Both the position numbers and the translations under genes were made by a program. Under the pieces are notes generated by a model. The model had not been told where the DNA came from and searched no databases. It saw only the letters and a list, made by a program, of their open reading frames with translations. Below are positions 9,650 through 17,937 of a stretch of 17,937 nucleotides of DNA, piece by piece; positions within the stretch are counted from its first letter, which is position 1, and every line of letters begins with the position of its first letter. The stretch is from positions 1-17,937 of the forward strand of contig MSJI02000077.1 of NCBI GenBank assembly GCA_001931905.2, written 5' to 3'. Origin of the DNA: Cladosporium sp. IMV 00045. Taxonomy: Eukaryota > Ascomycota > Dothideomycetes > Cladosporiales > Cladosporiaceae.

Positions 9650-10442
9650 TGACGAGTCTGATCAACTCTTTTGAAAAAGGATCTTACGGCCTGCATTTTC
9701 TTGAACAAGCATTTTGGGTCGGCTCCCGGATTTTGCTTGTTTGCAGCATTCTGGAATTTGGTTTTAGCATCATGTATACTAGCGAACAAACGATTGACGA
9801 CTTTCAACAACCTCGAGCAATGCAGTGACAAAGTTGATGGTCCTTGAACAGATTGGCAAGTCGCAAACCCTGGCTGCCTAAGAGGCAACAATTTGAGGCT
9901 TTGACCGCGCGTACGAATACATGAAAATTGATTTATAGTGGCCTGGCCATGACCAGATCAAGGCATCTTCCGAAAAGCCCTAAGTGGTGTTGCGACAGCA
10001 CGACTGCTACAGTCACCGCCTCTGAGCCGTGCGCTCTCCACAGCCATCCAGTGTATACAAGTCATACCAATTGCAAACCATCGACGTGGCTGGCGTCGTG
10101 GCTCATGGGCAAAGAAGGCGTCATCGCCCGGCCGCTACCGCCCCGCTATCGCTGTCTCTTCCTTCGCTGTTCACACGAAAACACACCCAAACAGAGGCCG
10201 AGTATTATTCTTCCCACGCGCCGTTGCCGAGCGAGACTGCAGTGAACACATCGAACGTTTTTCTCGTTTCTCCCTTTCGTATTATTGATAACCCATACAC
10301 ATATATCGTTTGTTTTCCTTTCTTATAACTACCTTACTATCACTACTTCGACAACAACGCGGGGCCCGAGTTCGAATGAGAGAGCCGTCGCTGGTCGACC
10401 GTTGAACTTCCCCTTGTCCTTGCGTCGTGTGCTCTCGCGTTG
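9650..10442. other. Spacer and upstream region of the metal-carrier gene
   Basis: This holds the 3' region of the Myb gene and the promoter of the next gene. Pyrimidine-rich stretches at about 10255-10340 probably mark the transcription-start zone. A 9-codon upstream ORF is at 10376-10405. No other gene or repeat is seen. Confidence 0.5.
10376..10405 (+). promoter_or_regulatory. Upstream ORF candidate in the leader of the metal carrier
   Basis: ATG followed by eight sense codons and TGA (MREPSLVDR), ending 37 bp before the carrier's first in-frame ATG. It follows the pyrimidine-rich tract that probably precedes the transcription start, so it may be in the mRNA. Translation is not shown by the sequence. 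Confidence 0.35.
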
Positions 10443-12038
10443 ATGCCGCTTCCGACACACACGCGGCTGAGTTTCACATGCTCTGCTGGCAATAAACTTG
10501 TCGGGCCATGTATTAGCAACTTGACCACTACCACTTCCCTAGCCTCGAGACTATCCTCCTCCTCACGGACTGCAAACACTGCCCGCCAGACGCGTGTGCT
10601 TCTCACTGCCGCTTCATCCACTCGCCGCCGACTCGTCAATAAAACCGAGGCACATCCCAGGCTGAGGTCTTGCTTGCAGTGGTCTAGCATTGCACATCAG
10701 CCTCGTGCACCACCTCTCCTCTCTTCTTCTCCTCTTCCTAGAACCATGGGCCAAATGGAGAACTCCCAGCAAGTCAGGGCGCATTCGCACAGCCATGGCC
10801 ACGGACACCACCATCACCACCATGACACCACCTTTCTGACCAGCGCGAACCGCAACGATCCCGGTGTGAAAATCACAAGAGTCGGACTATACGTCAACCT
10901 AGGCATGGCCGTAGCAAAGGGCGCAGGAGGATACCTGTTCAACTCTCAAGCGTAAGCATTCCCTACGCCCACCGCAGCAACAAGGAAAACAATCCCGTCG
11001 CTCACACAACAGCTCTACAGCCTAACAGCCGACGCCCTCCACGCCCTCACCGACCTCGTCTCCGACATCATGACCCTCGCCACGATCTCCTACAGCCTCA
11101 AACCCGCCACCTCCCGCTTTCCCACCGGCTACGGCAAAATCGAATCGCTCGGCGCGCTCGCCGTGTCCGGCCTCCTCCTCTCCGGCGGCATCATGATCGG
11201 CCTCCAAGCCATAATGGCACTGAGCCAGCAATTCCTCCCCTCCCTCGCGCACATCCTCTCGCACATCGAGCTCTTCAGCCACGGGCACTCGCACTCCCAC
11301 GGCGGCGTAGACGCAGAACACTTCGGGCCCAACATCAACGCCGCCTGGCTGGCGGGTGGCAGCATCGTGATCAAGGAATGGCTGTACCGCGCGACGATGA
11401 AGGTCGCGACGAAGAAGCGCAGCTCCGTGCTCGCCAGCAACGCCTACCACCACCGCGTTGACAGTTTGACTGCTTTCGTCGCCCTGCTGACCATTTCCGC
11501 CTCCCACTTTCTCACCAACGCCGCCTGGCTCGATCCCGTCGGCGGCCTCGTCATCAGCGGCATGATAGTGCAGGCCGGGTGGGGGAACACCAAGTCCGCT
11601 CTGCTGGAATTGGCCGACGTGGCCATGGACGAGGAGGTGAAGGGGAATGTCGAGACTGCCGCGAGGGAGGCTTTGGCGGTGCATACCAGCGAGGCAGAGG
11701 TGCAGATCAGAGGCGTGCAGGGGATCAAGAGCGGACAGAACTTCCTGGTGGATATCGAGGTGGGTGTGCCCAGCCATTGGACGGTGGAGAATTCGAATGC
11801 CGTTGAGGAGGCGTTGAGGGAGAAGATCGCGAAGGATGTTAAAGGTGTGAGGAGGGTGACGGTCAAATTTGTGGCTGGGGAGAGGGAGATGGCGCCTTTT
11901 GCGGATGAGTTTGTCAAGGGGAGGGAGGGGGATGTTGAGGGTGAGCATGACCATGACCACGAGCACGAGCATGAACATCAAACCAACGGCCACGCGACGT
12001 CGACGCACTTGAACGGCTCTGCGATTAAGAGGAAATGA
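10443..12038 (+). CDS. Mitochondrial cation diffusion facilitator (Mmt1/Mmt2-like metal transporter)
   Basis: Two exons, 10443-10951 and 11021-12038, give 508 aa, the size of yeast Mmt1 (510). The acceptor at 11019-11020, not the AG at 11011-11012, keeps the frame and restores SQALTADALHALTDLVSD. CDF metal-site motifs are present: HxxxD at H177-D181 (HALTD) and H313-D317 (HHRVD), plus FPTGYGKIESLG (about 203-214). His-rich runs occur at 114-128, in a loop at 257-265 and at the C-terminus (478-490). Residues 1-101 hold about 14 Arg/Lys but one acidic residue, like a mitochondrial presequence. Yeast Mmt proteins affect mitochondrial iron; the metal here is not determined by sequence. A second ATG at 10746 (residue 102) has a much better context (ACCATGG) and would omit the presequence. 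The gene is convergent with the synthetase downstream. Confidence 0.9.
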
Positions 12039-12851
12039 GCCTATTGAGAGTTGCTACGCCCGCTTTCTGTCACCAGCCAAGCTAAGGAGGATGAGCATCT
12101 TCCGGTCTCTATGGCAATGAAGAATGGCGAGAATGGTCTGGCCACGACTGCTCCGGAGCAAACGCATGCCATCGACAACCAAGTCAAAAAGCTCCACGAC
12201 CGCGAAGTCACAAGGGCGTCTAGCAATCGATCGTTGAAACCACGCCTCGACGCGTTCGAGTCGACTCAACGACTGCCATTTCGCCACGAGCGAGAGGGAG
12301 AGCATGTGTGCTTTTGTCGATCGAAAACTGCCCGGCTCGCTTCAGCCACTCCAGGGCATGTCAGTCAGGAGATTGCACCCCGGCTTGTGGAAGAATCAAA
12401 GGTCTGACCCGCCTCTGGATGAGACCGTTGTACGAGAATAGCGAAGGCCCGTCGGTCGTTGGCGTAGAAAAGCAGCAAGCATCTGTTTACATAGCAGCAA
12501 CAGAAAACATAGAGCATATTCGATCACATCGCGTCAGGAAGTTCCGTTTGTGACTTGTAGAAATGAAAAGAAAAGCTCAACGCCGCATCAACTGTCGTGA
12601 CGAGATTGTCAATTCTTCTCGTTATATTCAGACACCTTTAGTCTTACATCCAGATCTATGCACCACAACTGCCTGAGCATTTCATGCCTGCCCCATTTTT
12701 ACACCCCTCAGGACGCCGTGTGAACTGTCTGTCCCAATGACCCTTCGATTTCCTAGACTTGAGTCCCAGTTCCGAATGCCCATATACATACACCCTAATC
12801 AAAACACCCTCACAAAACCCCCATCAAACCATCCCAAACCTCTCTCCAAAA
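12039..12851. other. Convergent intergenic stretch
   Basis: This lies between the stop of the metal carrier and the stop of the synthetase, and holds both 3' regions. The longest frame (12051-12407, plus) opens at a TTG, begins right after the carrier's stop and has no domain signature. Nothing else is supported. Confidence 0.55.
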
Positions 12852-15022
12852 TCAAGGCGCCCTCCCCCCTCCCGCACTCTTCCCATCCCCCAACGCCTTC
12901 TCCGCCTCCTTCAACGCCGCCCTCTCCTCCCCAACCTCCACACTCCTCCTCCTAATCCTCTCCCCATCCCCAAAAACCACCGGCACCAACTCCTTCTTAT
13001 TAACCTTCCCCATCGCATTCCTCTTAATCGCCTCCACAACCTTCAAGTCCTGCGGGATCTTATACGCCACGAGGCGATCCTTCAGCGCGCGGCGCATGTC
13101 CATCGCGCCCCAGCCCTTGCCGCTCTTGCCGCCCTTCTTGCCCGCTTCGCTCAGCACGACGACGGCGGCGACTTTCTGCCCCCAAGCCTCGCTCGGCAGG
13201 CCGACGACGGCGCATTCGCTTATTTCCGGCAGGGAGAGGAGTTCGCGCTCGATTTCTAGCGCGGAAACTTTCTCGCCGCCCGTTTTGATGATGTCCGCGC
13301 TACGTCGGCCTTGGATGAAATACGCGGGACCGCGCGCCCAGGAGCCGGATTTCCCTTCCCCGGAGCCGGGGACGGGGCGGCGGATGGCGATGTCGCCCGT
13401 TTTGAACCAGCCGTCGGGCGTGAATTCCTTCGCGGTCGCGGCCGGGTTGCGCCAGTATTCCTTGAAAATCGTGGGGCCGCGCAGCTGCACTTCGCCCTGG
13501 CGGGGTTTGCCTGTGGTGGGGTCGGATTCTTCGCCGAGCGGGATGAGGGTGGAGGAGCCGGTGGCGTCGTCGGTTTCCATGAGGCGCGCTTCGACGGAGG
13601 GGAGGGGCCAGCCGACGGAGCCGTCGATGCGGTCGGCGTCGTGCAGGCCGCAGGACAGCGCCATGCCGACTTCGGTCATGCCGTAGCGCTCCAGGAGGAC
13701 GTTGCCGGTGGAGAGGGCGGTCCAGCCGTCGCGGGTGGGTTTGGGGAGGGCGGCGGAGCCGGAAATGTTGAGGCGGAGGTGAGGGCGGGTGATTGCTTCT
13801 TTGGTCGCGGCTTGGAGGTCGGGTGGGAGGGAGGAGTGGGTTTGCAGCATGCGGGCCCAGATTGTCGGCACGACTGTGAAGAAGGTTATGGGTGGTTTGG
13901 TGTCGTGGTCTACAAGGTCATTGGCGGTGCCGTTGGTGCCATTGACGCCGTTAGATTGCATGAACGGAGCGGCGAAGCGTTTCCAGACATGATCCACGTT
14001 GAAAGGGAACATGAACTCAATGCTACTGCCAGCAAGCAGCGGCGTGAGAAGGGCATTGACCGTGCCATGAATGTGGTGCAGCGGCAAAACGTGCAACAAA
14101 CGATCATTCGGCGTGTACTCCCAAGCCTGAAGCAGACTGTGCGCCTGAGCAGTGAGAGTAGCATCCGACAGCATGACGCCCTTAGGCCTAGCGGTAGTTC
14201 CAGAAGTGAACAGCATCATGCCGCCCGCCGCATTATCGGGCAAACCATCAAGTTCCACATCAAAGCTCTCATTCGAACCCTTCTCCAACTTCTCAACTTG
14301 CGAGAACAACGGCGTGTTTTCCAATCCCTCTTTCAGCACCTCCTTCGCCTGAGTCGCATACTTGGCGGAAGCAAGGAGCACAAGCGCTCCGCTGTGATCG
14401 AGAATATACCTCAACTCGGAGGCGGGGAAGGAAGGCGCCAAAGGCACGGCGATGGCATTCGAGGCGAGGGCAGCAAGGAGGGTGACTACAAGGAATTACT
14501 TAGCCTTTGCGTGGAATTACAAAAGAAAGGGAGAGAGAAGAAAGAGAAGACCCTCATCAACAACCCAACGTTTCTGGCCTCGAAGAAGGTCCCCTCTCCC
14601 CATCCCTCATAAGAGCTATCCGCACCTACATAGTCGTAGCCATTCTCGACCATAAACGCAACCCTTTCACCAGCAATGCCGCTCTCGCTCTTGCCCGTGT
14701 CGCGCAGCAAGCGCTCTTTGGCACGGGCGACATCGCGCAGCAGCGAGCCGTAGGAAAAGGCCACGCCGGAGTCGTAGTTGACGACGGCGGTGGAAGAGGG
14801 ATCGTGTTTGCGGATGGCCTCGAAGAAAGCCGAGCGCTGGAGAGCAGCCGCCATCATTGCTGAGGAGGAGCAGAAAGAGCGTCTATAGTGTGATGGAGCG
14901 ACCGGGGATCGTTTGAGGGCCAGTAGCGACGGCGGCGGCGGCGGCGTGCTCGTCCTGTGTCTGGGCAGGGTGGAACGCAGGACGGCGGTGATCAGACGGC
15001 GTTGCTGCTGCTGGGCGAGCAT
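12852..15022 (-). CDS. Malonyl-CoA synthetase-like acyl-CoA synthetase (ACSF3/MatB family)
   Basis: Two exons, 15022-14626 and 14485-12852, give 676 aa; the intron is 140 bp. Adenylate-forming core motifs are in order: LFTSGTTARPKG (224-235, phosphate loop), HHIHG (269-273), ERYGMTEVGMALS (398-410), WFKTGD (492-497), GRRSADIIKTGGEKVSALE (525-543) and NAMGKVNK (622-629, catalytic Lys region). The LHHIHGTVNALL and YGMTEVGMALS...GSVGWPLP patterns resemble mammalian ACSF3, which makes malonyl-CoA (or methylmalonyl-CoA) in mitochondria. Residues 1-54 are Arg/Ser-rich without acidic residues (ending YRRSFCSSS), so mitochondrial import is likely; the C-terminus (RAP) is not a PTS1. ATGs at residues 56-57 could start a form lacking the leader. 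Low-complexity insertions occur at about 311-319 (NG repeats), 501-518 and 582-592. Substrate is inferred; another short-chain acid is possible. Confidence 0.88.
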
Positions 15023-16362
15023 GGTGGAGGAGAGGAGGGGGGAGTAGTGCTAGGCGAGGCGAGAGGGGTGACACGGCATGTCAGGCCCCGTCGGACAATC
15101 AATGCGCAGGCGACCGGCAGTTGGGTTTGTTGATTGATTGATCAATGAGTAGTGCAGAGTGGAGTGGAGGAGAAAAAGCTGGGGCAGAAGTCCGCCGAGG
15201 CCGGGGACGGCGATGTCGGCTCTCCTCTCGCCTGGCTACCTACTCCGACGACTTGGTATTGTTGTTGTTTGATGGAAAACGGCGACAACATGAAGTAAAA
15301 AGAGACGAATTTTAAGATGAGCGAAAGTATCGTCAGTCGCACGAACGAAAATTTCCCCTCCTCCCCCTCCCCTCCTGCCGTCCAAACACGCCATCCCCGT
15401 CAAGACTCCCAAGCCCTCCTTACCCACCGTCAAGAACCACCACCAAGCAATCATTAATAATCCACAGCAATGAACAAACCATTGGCATTTCAAACGCCAA
15501 CCTCCCAAGCCGTCAAGGCTTTCCGTAAGAATCCGGAATGCCGTTTTGGTCCATCAATCCGCCGTCCGGAGGAGGGCGAGTCATACCAAGAATATACCTC
15601 TGGATATAGGTAACCGGAACAAAGAAACGGCGGTTCCATTACCTCCCTTATATGTACCCATGCTGCTGCTGTGCATCCCCACGGATGCAGGTGAGAAGAG
15701 CCGCACCGACAGCAGCGTGTGGCATGTTTCTTCAGCCCTGGCTGGCGAGACAGACCCACTACGCCCACGCGCAAAGGCTCGGCTTGCATGGTTGGGGGGA
15801 AAACGCACCGCTTTTGATACCTGAGTACGATGTTGTTGCTGTTGGCCAAGTTAAGCGGTGGATGGGAGTTCAACGAAATACTCCGGTGTCTTGGGGAGAT
15901 TGTGGGAGGAAGGTGTTTGTGGTGTGCGTTGTGGGTAGCATGTGATCGTGCATATACATGGTAACACGGACTGTGAAGACGTGGAGGTGTTGTGATGAAT
16001 AGGTAGCCTAGGTAGGATGAAAATATTTTACAAGCAAGAACGACAACGAGGTAGATATTTACAAAAACATTTTGAAATTCTTGGTATCACTCTCATCGTA
16101 ACGAACTCGGGGTACGAGATTAAAACTTTCAAACAACAAAGAAAATAGACAGAATATGTCTCATCCGGGCATCAATCCCCCCTTTTCATATACATCCAAA
16201 ACACACACCATCGATGAAGGCAGTCATTTGGAGCAAGGGGGGATTTTCTCATTCCAAAATGCCCTATTATCCTCCCAATGATATCATTTGTGCCGTAGCA
16301 GCGAATGAAGCAAATTCGACTGCTCAAAGAGATAGGAAAAGAAGCTGTCAAGACAAGACTTC
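15023..16362. other. Intergenic region: 3' side of the acetate transporter and promoter of the synthetase
   Basis: About 1.34 kb. Near the synthetase it contains a 9-codon upstream ORF (15050-15079) and a TTGA repeat with the perfect palindrome ATTGATCAAT at 15137-15146. A C/T-rich run is at about 15350-15376. Overlapping open frames at 15490-15945 on both strands lack domain signatures and start mostly at non-ATG codons. The part at 16010-16150 is AT-rich, suiting a 3' untranslated region. No gene is supported. Confidence 0.5.
15050..15079 (-). promoter_or_regulatory. Upstream ORF candidate in the leader of the synthetase
   Basis: ATG plus eight sense codons and TAG (MPCHPSRLA) ends 27 bp before the synthetase ATG. 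A purine (G) at -3 gives it a fair start context. Whether the mRNA begins upstream of it is unknown. Confidence 0.35.
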
Positions 16363-17400
16363 TTACACGCTCTCGGCCTCGCGGGCGGCGCTGTTGTCGA
16401 CCTTGCCGCGCCTCTCGCGGCCCTTGTCGGACCAGGGGAAGTGGGCGACGGGGATGATGAAGAAGGAGTTGCTGGGGTCAGCGATACCGGCCAGGGCGTT
16501 GTACCTGAGGATTGAAAGTTAGTATTGGGGTTTCGAATGCGCATGTCGGGGTGGAAGTAAGAAAGGGGAAGTCTAAACGTACCAAGCAATAAACGCCGCA
16601 AGGATACCAAAAGCGCCACCAGCCCTCAGCAGACCGGTGTGGGCTGCGCCGGTGCCGCCGTGGTACAGGTAGGCGAGTCCGAGCATCAGGAATGCCATGT
16701 CGAGGGTGAAGAAGAGCAGGAAGAAGGCCACGGTGGATCGCAGGGTGCAGATGAGCATGAGGAAGGTGAAGATGAACCAGCCCATGAGGTAGATGCCGAA
16801 CGAGTCGAGGAAGGGCGCGGGCGATTCGGCTTCGAGTGTCTCCATGATCTCGAATCCACCGGGGGTCAGAATGATGGCGGTACCGATCCAGAAGCCACCG
16901 TAAGACGAAAGAGCAGTTGCACCGAAGGTGTTACCGGTAGCGATTTCCCTGTCGATGAAACATTAAATCGATGGAATTCTTCGTCTACGATAAAGGATCG
17001 CGTGAACTTACCACATGCCGGCGAGAAGCTGGACGAGACCACCATAGGCGAAAGCAGCACCGACGACGATGTTGGGGTGCTCGAGTCCACGGGTACCCAA
17101 GTTAATGCAAGACAAGACGAAAGTAGTCAGAGCGAAAGCGCTGAGGCCGAGAGGTGCAGGGTTGGCGAACTTCCTTCCCTCGGTGGGCTTGTAGAGACCG
17201 GGTTGGAATTCACCACCGAAGGCAGGAAGACGAACGGAGTCCCCAGTGTTGATGTGAGCGAGAGGGTTGCCGCCGTAGTCGTACGGCTTACGCTGCTTCG
17301 CCTGCATGTTGGTGGCGTGGTCGTAGTGATCGGTGTGACCGTTCACCGGAGACTCCATCGACTCCTTGTTAATCTCGTTATGCTGCTGCGCGGTCGACAT
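16363..17400 (-). CDS. acpA: GPR1/FUN34/YaaH family acetate transporter
   Basis: Three exons, 17400-17012, 16948-16583 and 16504-16363, give 298 aa; introns are 63 and 78 bp and both split a TGG codon (W130, W252). The hydrophilic N-terminus (1-79) leads to the family signature NPAPLGL (80-86). About six membrane segments follow: 84-103, 110-128, 140-157, 180-199, 201-224 and 236-252. FAYGGLVQLLAGMWE and GNTFGATALSSYGGFW are strongly typical, as is FGIYLMGWFIFTF. Relatives are A. nidulans AcpA and yeast Ady2, plasma-membrane carriers importing acetate with protons. The short tail (PWSDKGRERRGKVDN) is cytosolic. No key motif is missing. The symbol is by similarity; paralogues in this family are common, so orthology to AcpA is not proven. 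It lies upstream of and in tandem with the acyl-CoA synthetase. Confidence 0.92.
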
Positions 17401-17937
17401 GTTCGCGACGAATGCGTTCTCACAGCGTGCTTGTTATTGATGATGTATTGACTTTTCTTCTGAAGACTTCCTAGAGAGTCTCGGCGGCAGGACTGGGAAG
17501 ATGCCGGCGGGTCGAGAGTAAAGCGAACAACAGACAAACAAGGGAAGTCTGGGGGTAGCCAACTATAATGATCAAAAACGCATAGCTCATTCGCGCGCGG
17601 GCTGGGCTGACGCTATATACCTTTGGTGTCTCGCACTAGCAGACCAGCTCTTCCCTCCGGCGGCCAAGGAGTTTAGAACGGGGGCGTGTGGGGAGACAAT
17701 CGTTGCTCGAATCTCTGGAGTTTGCAAGGGCTAATCCACAGTGGAGACGGACCAATGGAAGTAGATCAGCGACGTCTTGCCGTCGGTTCGGCAATCATCT
17801 GAGTTGTTTGACTAAACTTCCTCCGGGGAAGCCAGGGAAGTCAGCGGTTGTCGCACGCTTCTCGATGCACACCGCGCCATCCGGTCAAAGCCTCATCGAA
17901 CCTGATACTCGTGGGTTTTCTGTTGTGCAGAAGGATC
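17401..17937. other. Upstream region of the acetate transporter
   Basis: No gene is supported up to the window edge. It contains the TATA candidate at 17613-17620. Three plus-strand matches to the CreA-type SYGGRG motif are CTGGGG 17549-17554, GTGGGG 17688-17693 and CCGGGG 17823-17828. That number is close to chance for this length. A 39-codon hydrophobic frame on the minus strand (17590-17471) may lie in the leader. Confidence 0.45.
17613..17620 (-). promoter_or_regulatory. TATA-box candidate for the acetate transporter
   Basis: GTATATAG on the minus strand lies about 213 bp upstream of the ATG at 17400. The stretch after it becomes pyrimidine-rich on that strand, as expected near a fungal transcription start. 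This is a motif match only. Confidence 0.4.

Noticed and set aside
10361..10381. GAGTTCGAATG resembling a tRNA B box
   Set aside because: It does not match GGTTCGANTCC well and no A box or cloverleaf arms could be found around it.
11022..12008. 328-codon open frame antisense to the metal carrier
   Set aside because: It is a composition shadow: runs of His/Gly/Glu/Val, no family signature, fully overlapped by a clear CDF gene.
12051..12407. 118-codon plus-strand frame just after the metal carrier
   Set aside because: It starts at TTG directly after the carrier's stop, has no domain, and lies where the 3' untranslated region is expected.
13311..14612. 433-codon open frame antisense to the synthetase
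   Set aside because: It opens inside the synthetase gene, is Gly/Arg-rich, runs through the synthetase intron and shows no domain.
15490..15945. Overlapping 90-127-codon frames on both strands
   Set aside because: Frames on both strands lack domain signatures, the longest begins at TTG, and no splice-site pattern extends them.
17549..17828. CreA-type SYGGRG cluster upstream of the acetate transporter
   Set aside because: SYGGRG is expected about twice in 537 bp counting both strands, so three matches are not evidence on their own.

Overview
This window looks like nuclear DNA from a filamentous ascomycete (Pezizomycotina). Genes are widely spaced on both strands. Most introns are short (about 50-85 bp, one of 140 bp), with GT..AG ends and CTAAC-like branch sites. 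The gene set fits: a fungal Nnf1 kinetochore subunit, a Gpr1/AcpA acetate transporter, an Mmt-type mitochondrial metal carrier and a fungal xylulokinase. The feel is Dothideomycete-like, but I cannot fix the class or species from sequence alone. I see no transposon, rRNA, tRNA, CRISPR array, plasmid or viral feature, and no biosynthetic cluster.

Layout, left to right. (1) 1-1923, minus, 3' end cut by the window edge: a secreted LVIVD/choice-of-anchor-B type beta-propeller protein with a Cys-rich tail. (2) 3334-5289, plus: D-xylulose kinase, divergent from gene 1 across a 1.4-kb shared upstream region. That region holds a paired XlnR-like motif overlapping a CreA-like motif. (3) 5802-6251, minus: a small low-complexity protein that I do not recognise, with two NVWxxR motifs. 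(4) 6648-7399, minus: the Nnf1 subunit of the MIND/Mis12 kinetochore complex. (5) 8642-9649, plus: a two-repeat Myb/SANT protein, divergent from Nnf1. (6) 10443-12038, plus: a cation diffusion facilitator of the mitochondrial Mmt1/Mmt2 type. (7) 12852-15022, minus: an ACSF3/MatB-type malonyl-CoA synthetase-like enzyme with a mitochondrial-type leader. (8) 16363-17400, minus: a GPR1/FUN34/YaaH acetate transporter.

How they fit together. Most of this is ordinary housekeeping and metabolism without obvious clustering. Three loose themes are visible: carbon-source use (xylulokinase, acetate transporter, acyl-CoA synthetase), mitochondrial import (the metal carrier and the synthetase both have Arg/Ser-rich leaders followed by internal ATGs), and chromosome segregation (Nnf1). 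All gene models were built by hand, joining exons at consensus splice sites and checking that reading phase is kept. Long open frames antisense to genes 2, 6 and 7 are judged to be composition shadows. The most interesting leads are the regulatory motif pair upstream of xylulokinase, possible dual translation starts, short upstream ORFs, a possible remote first exon of the Myb gene, and the unrecognised NVWxxR protein.
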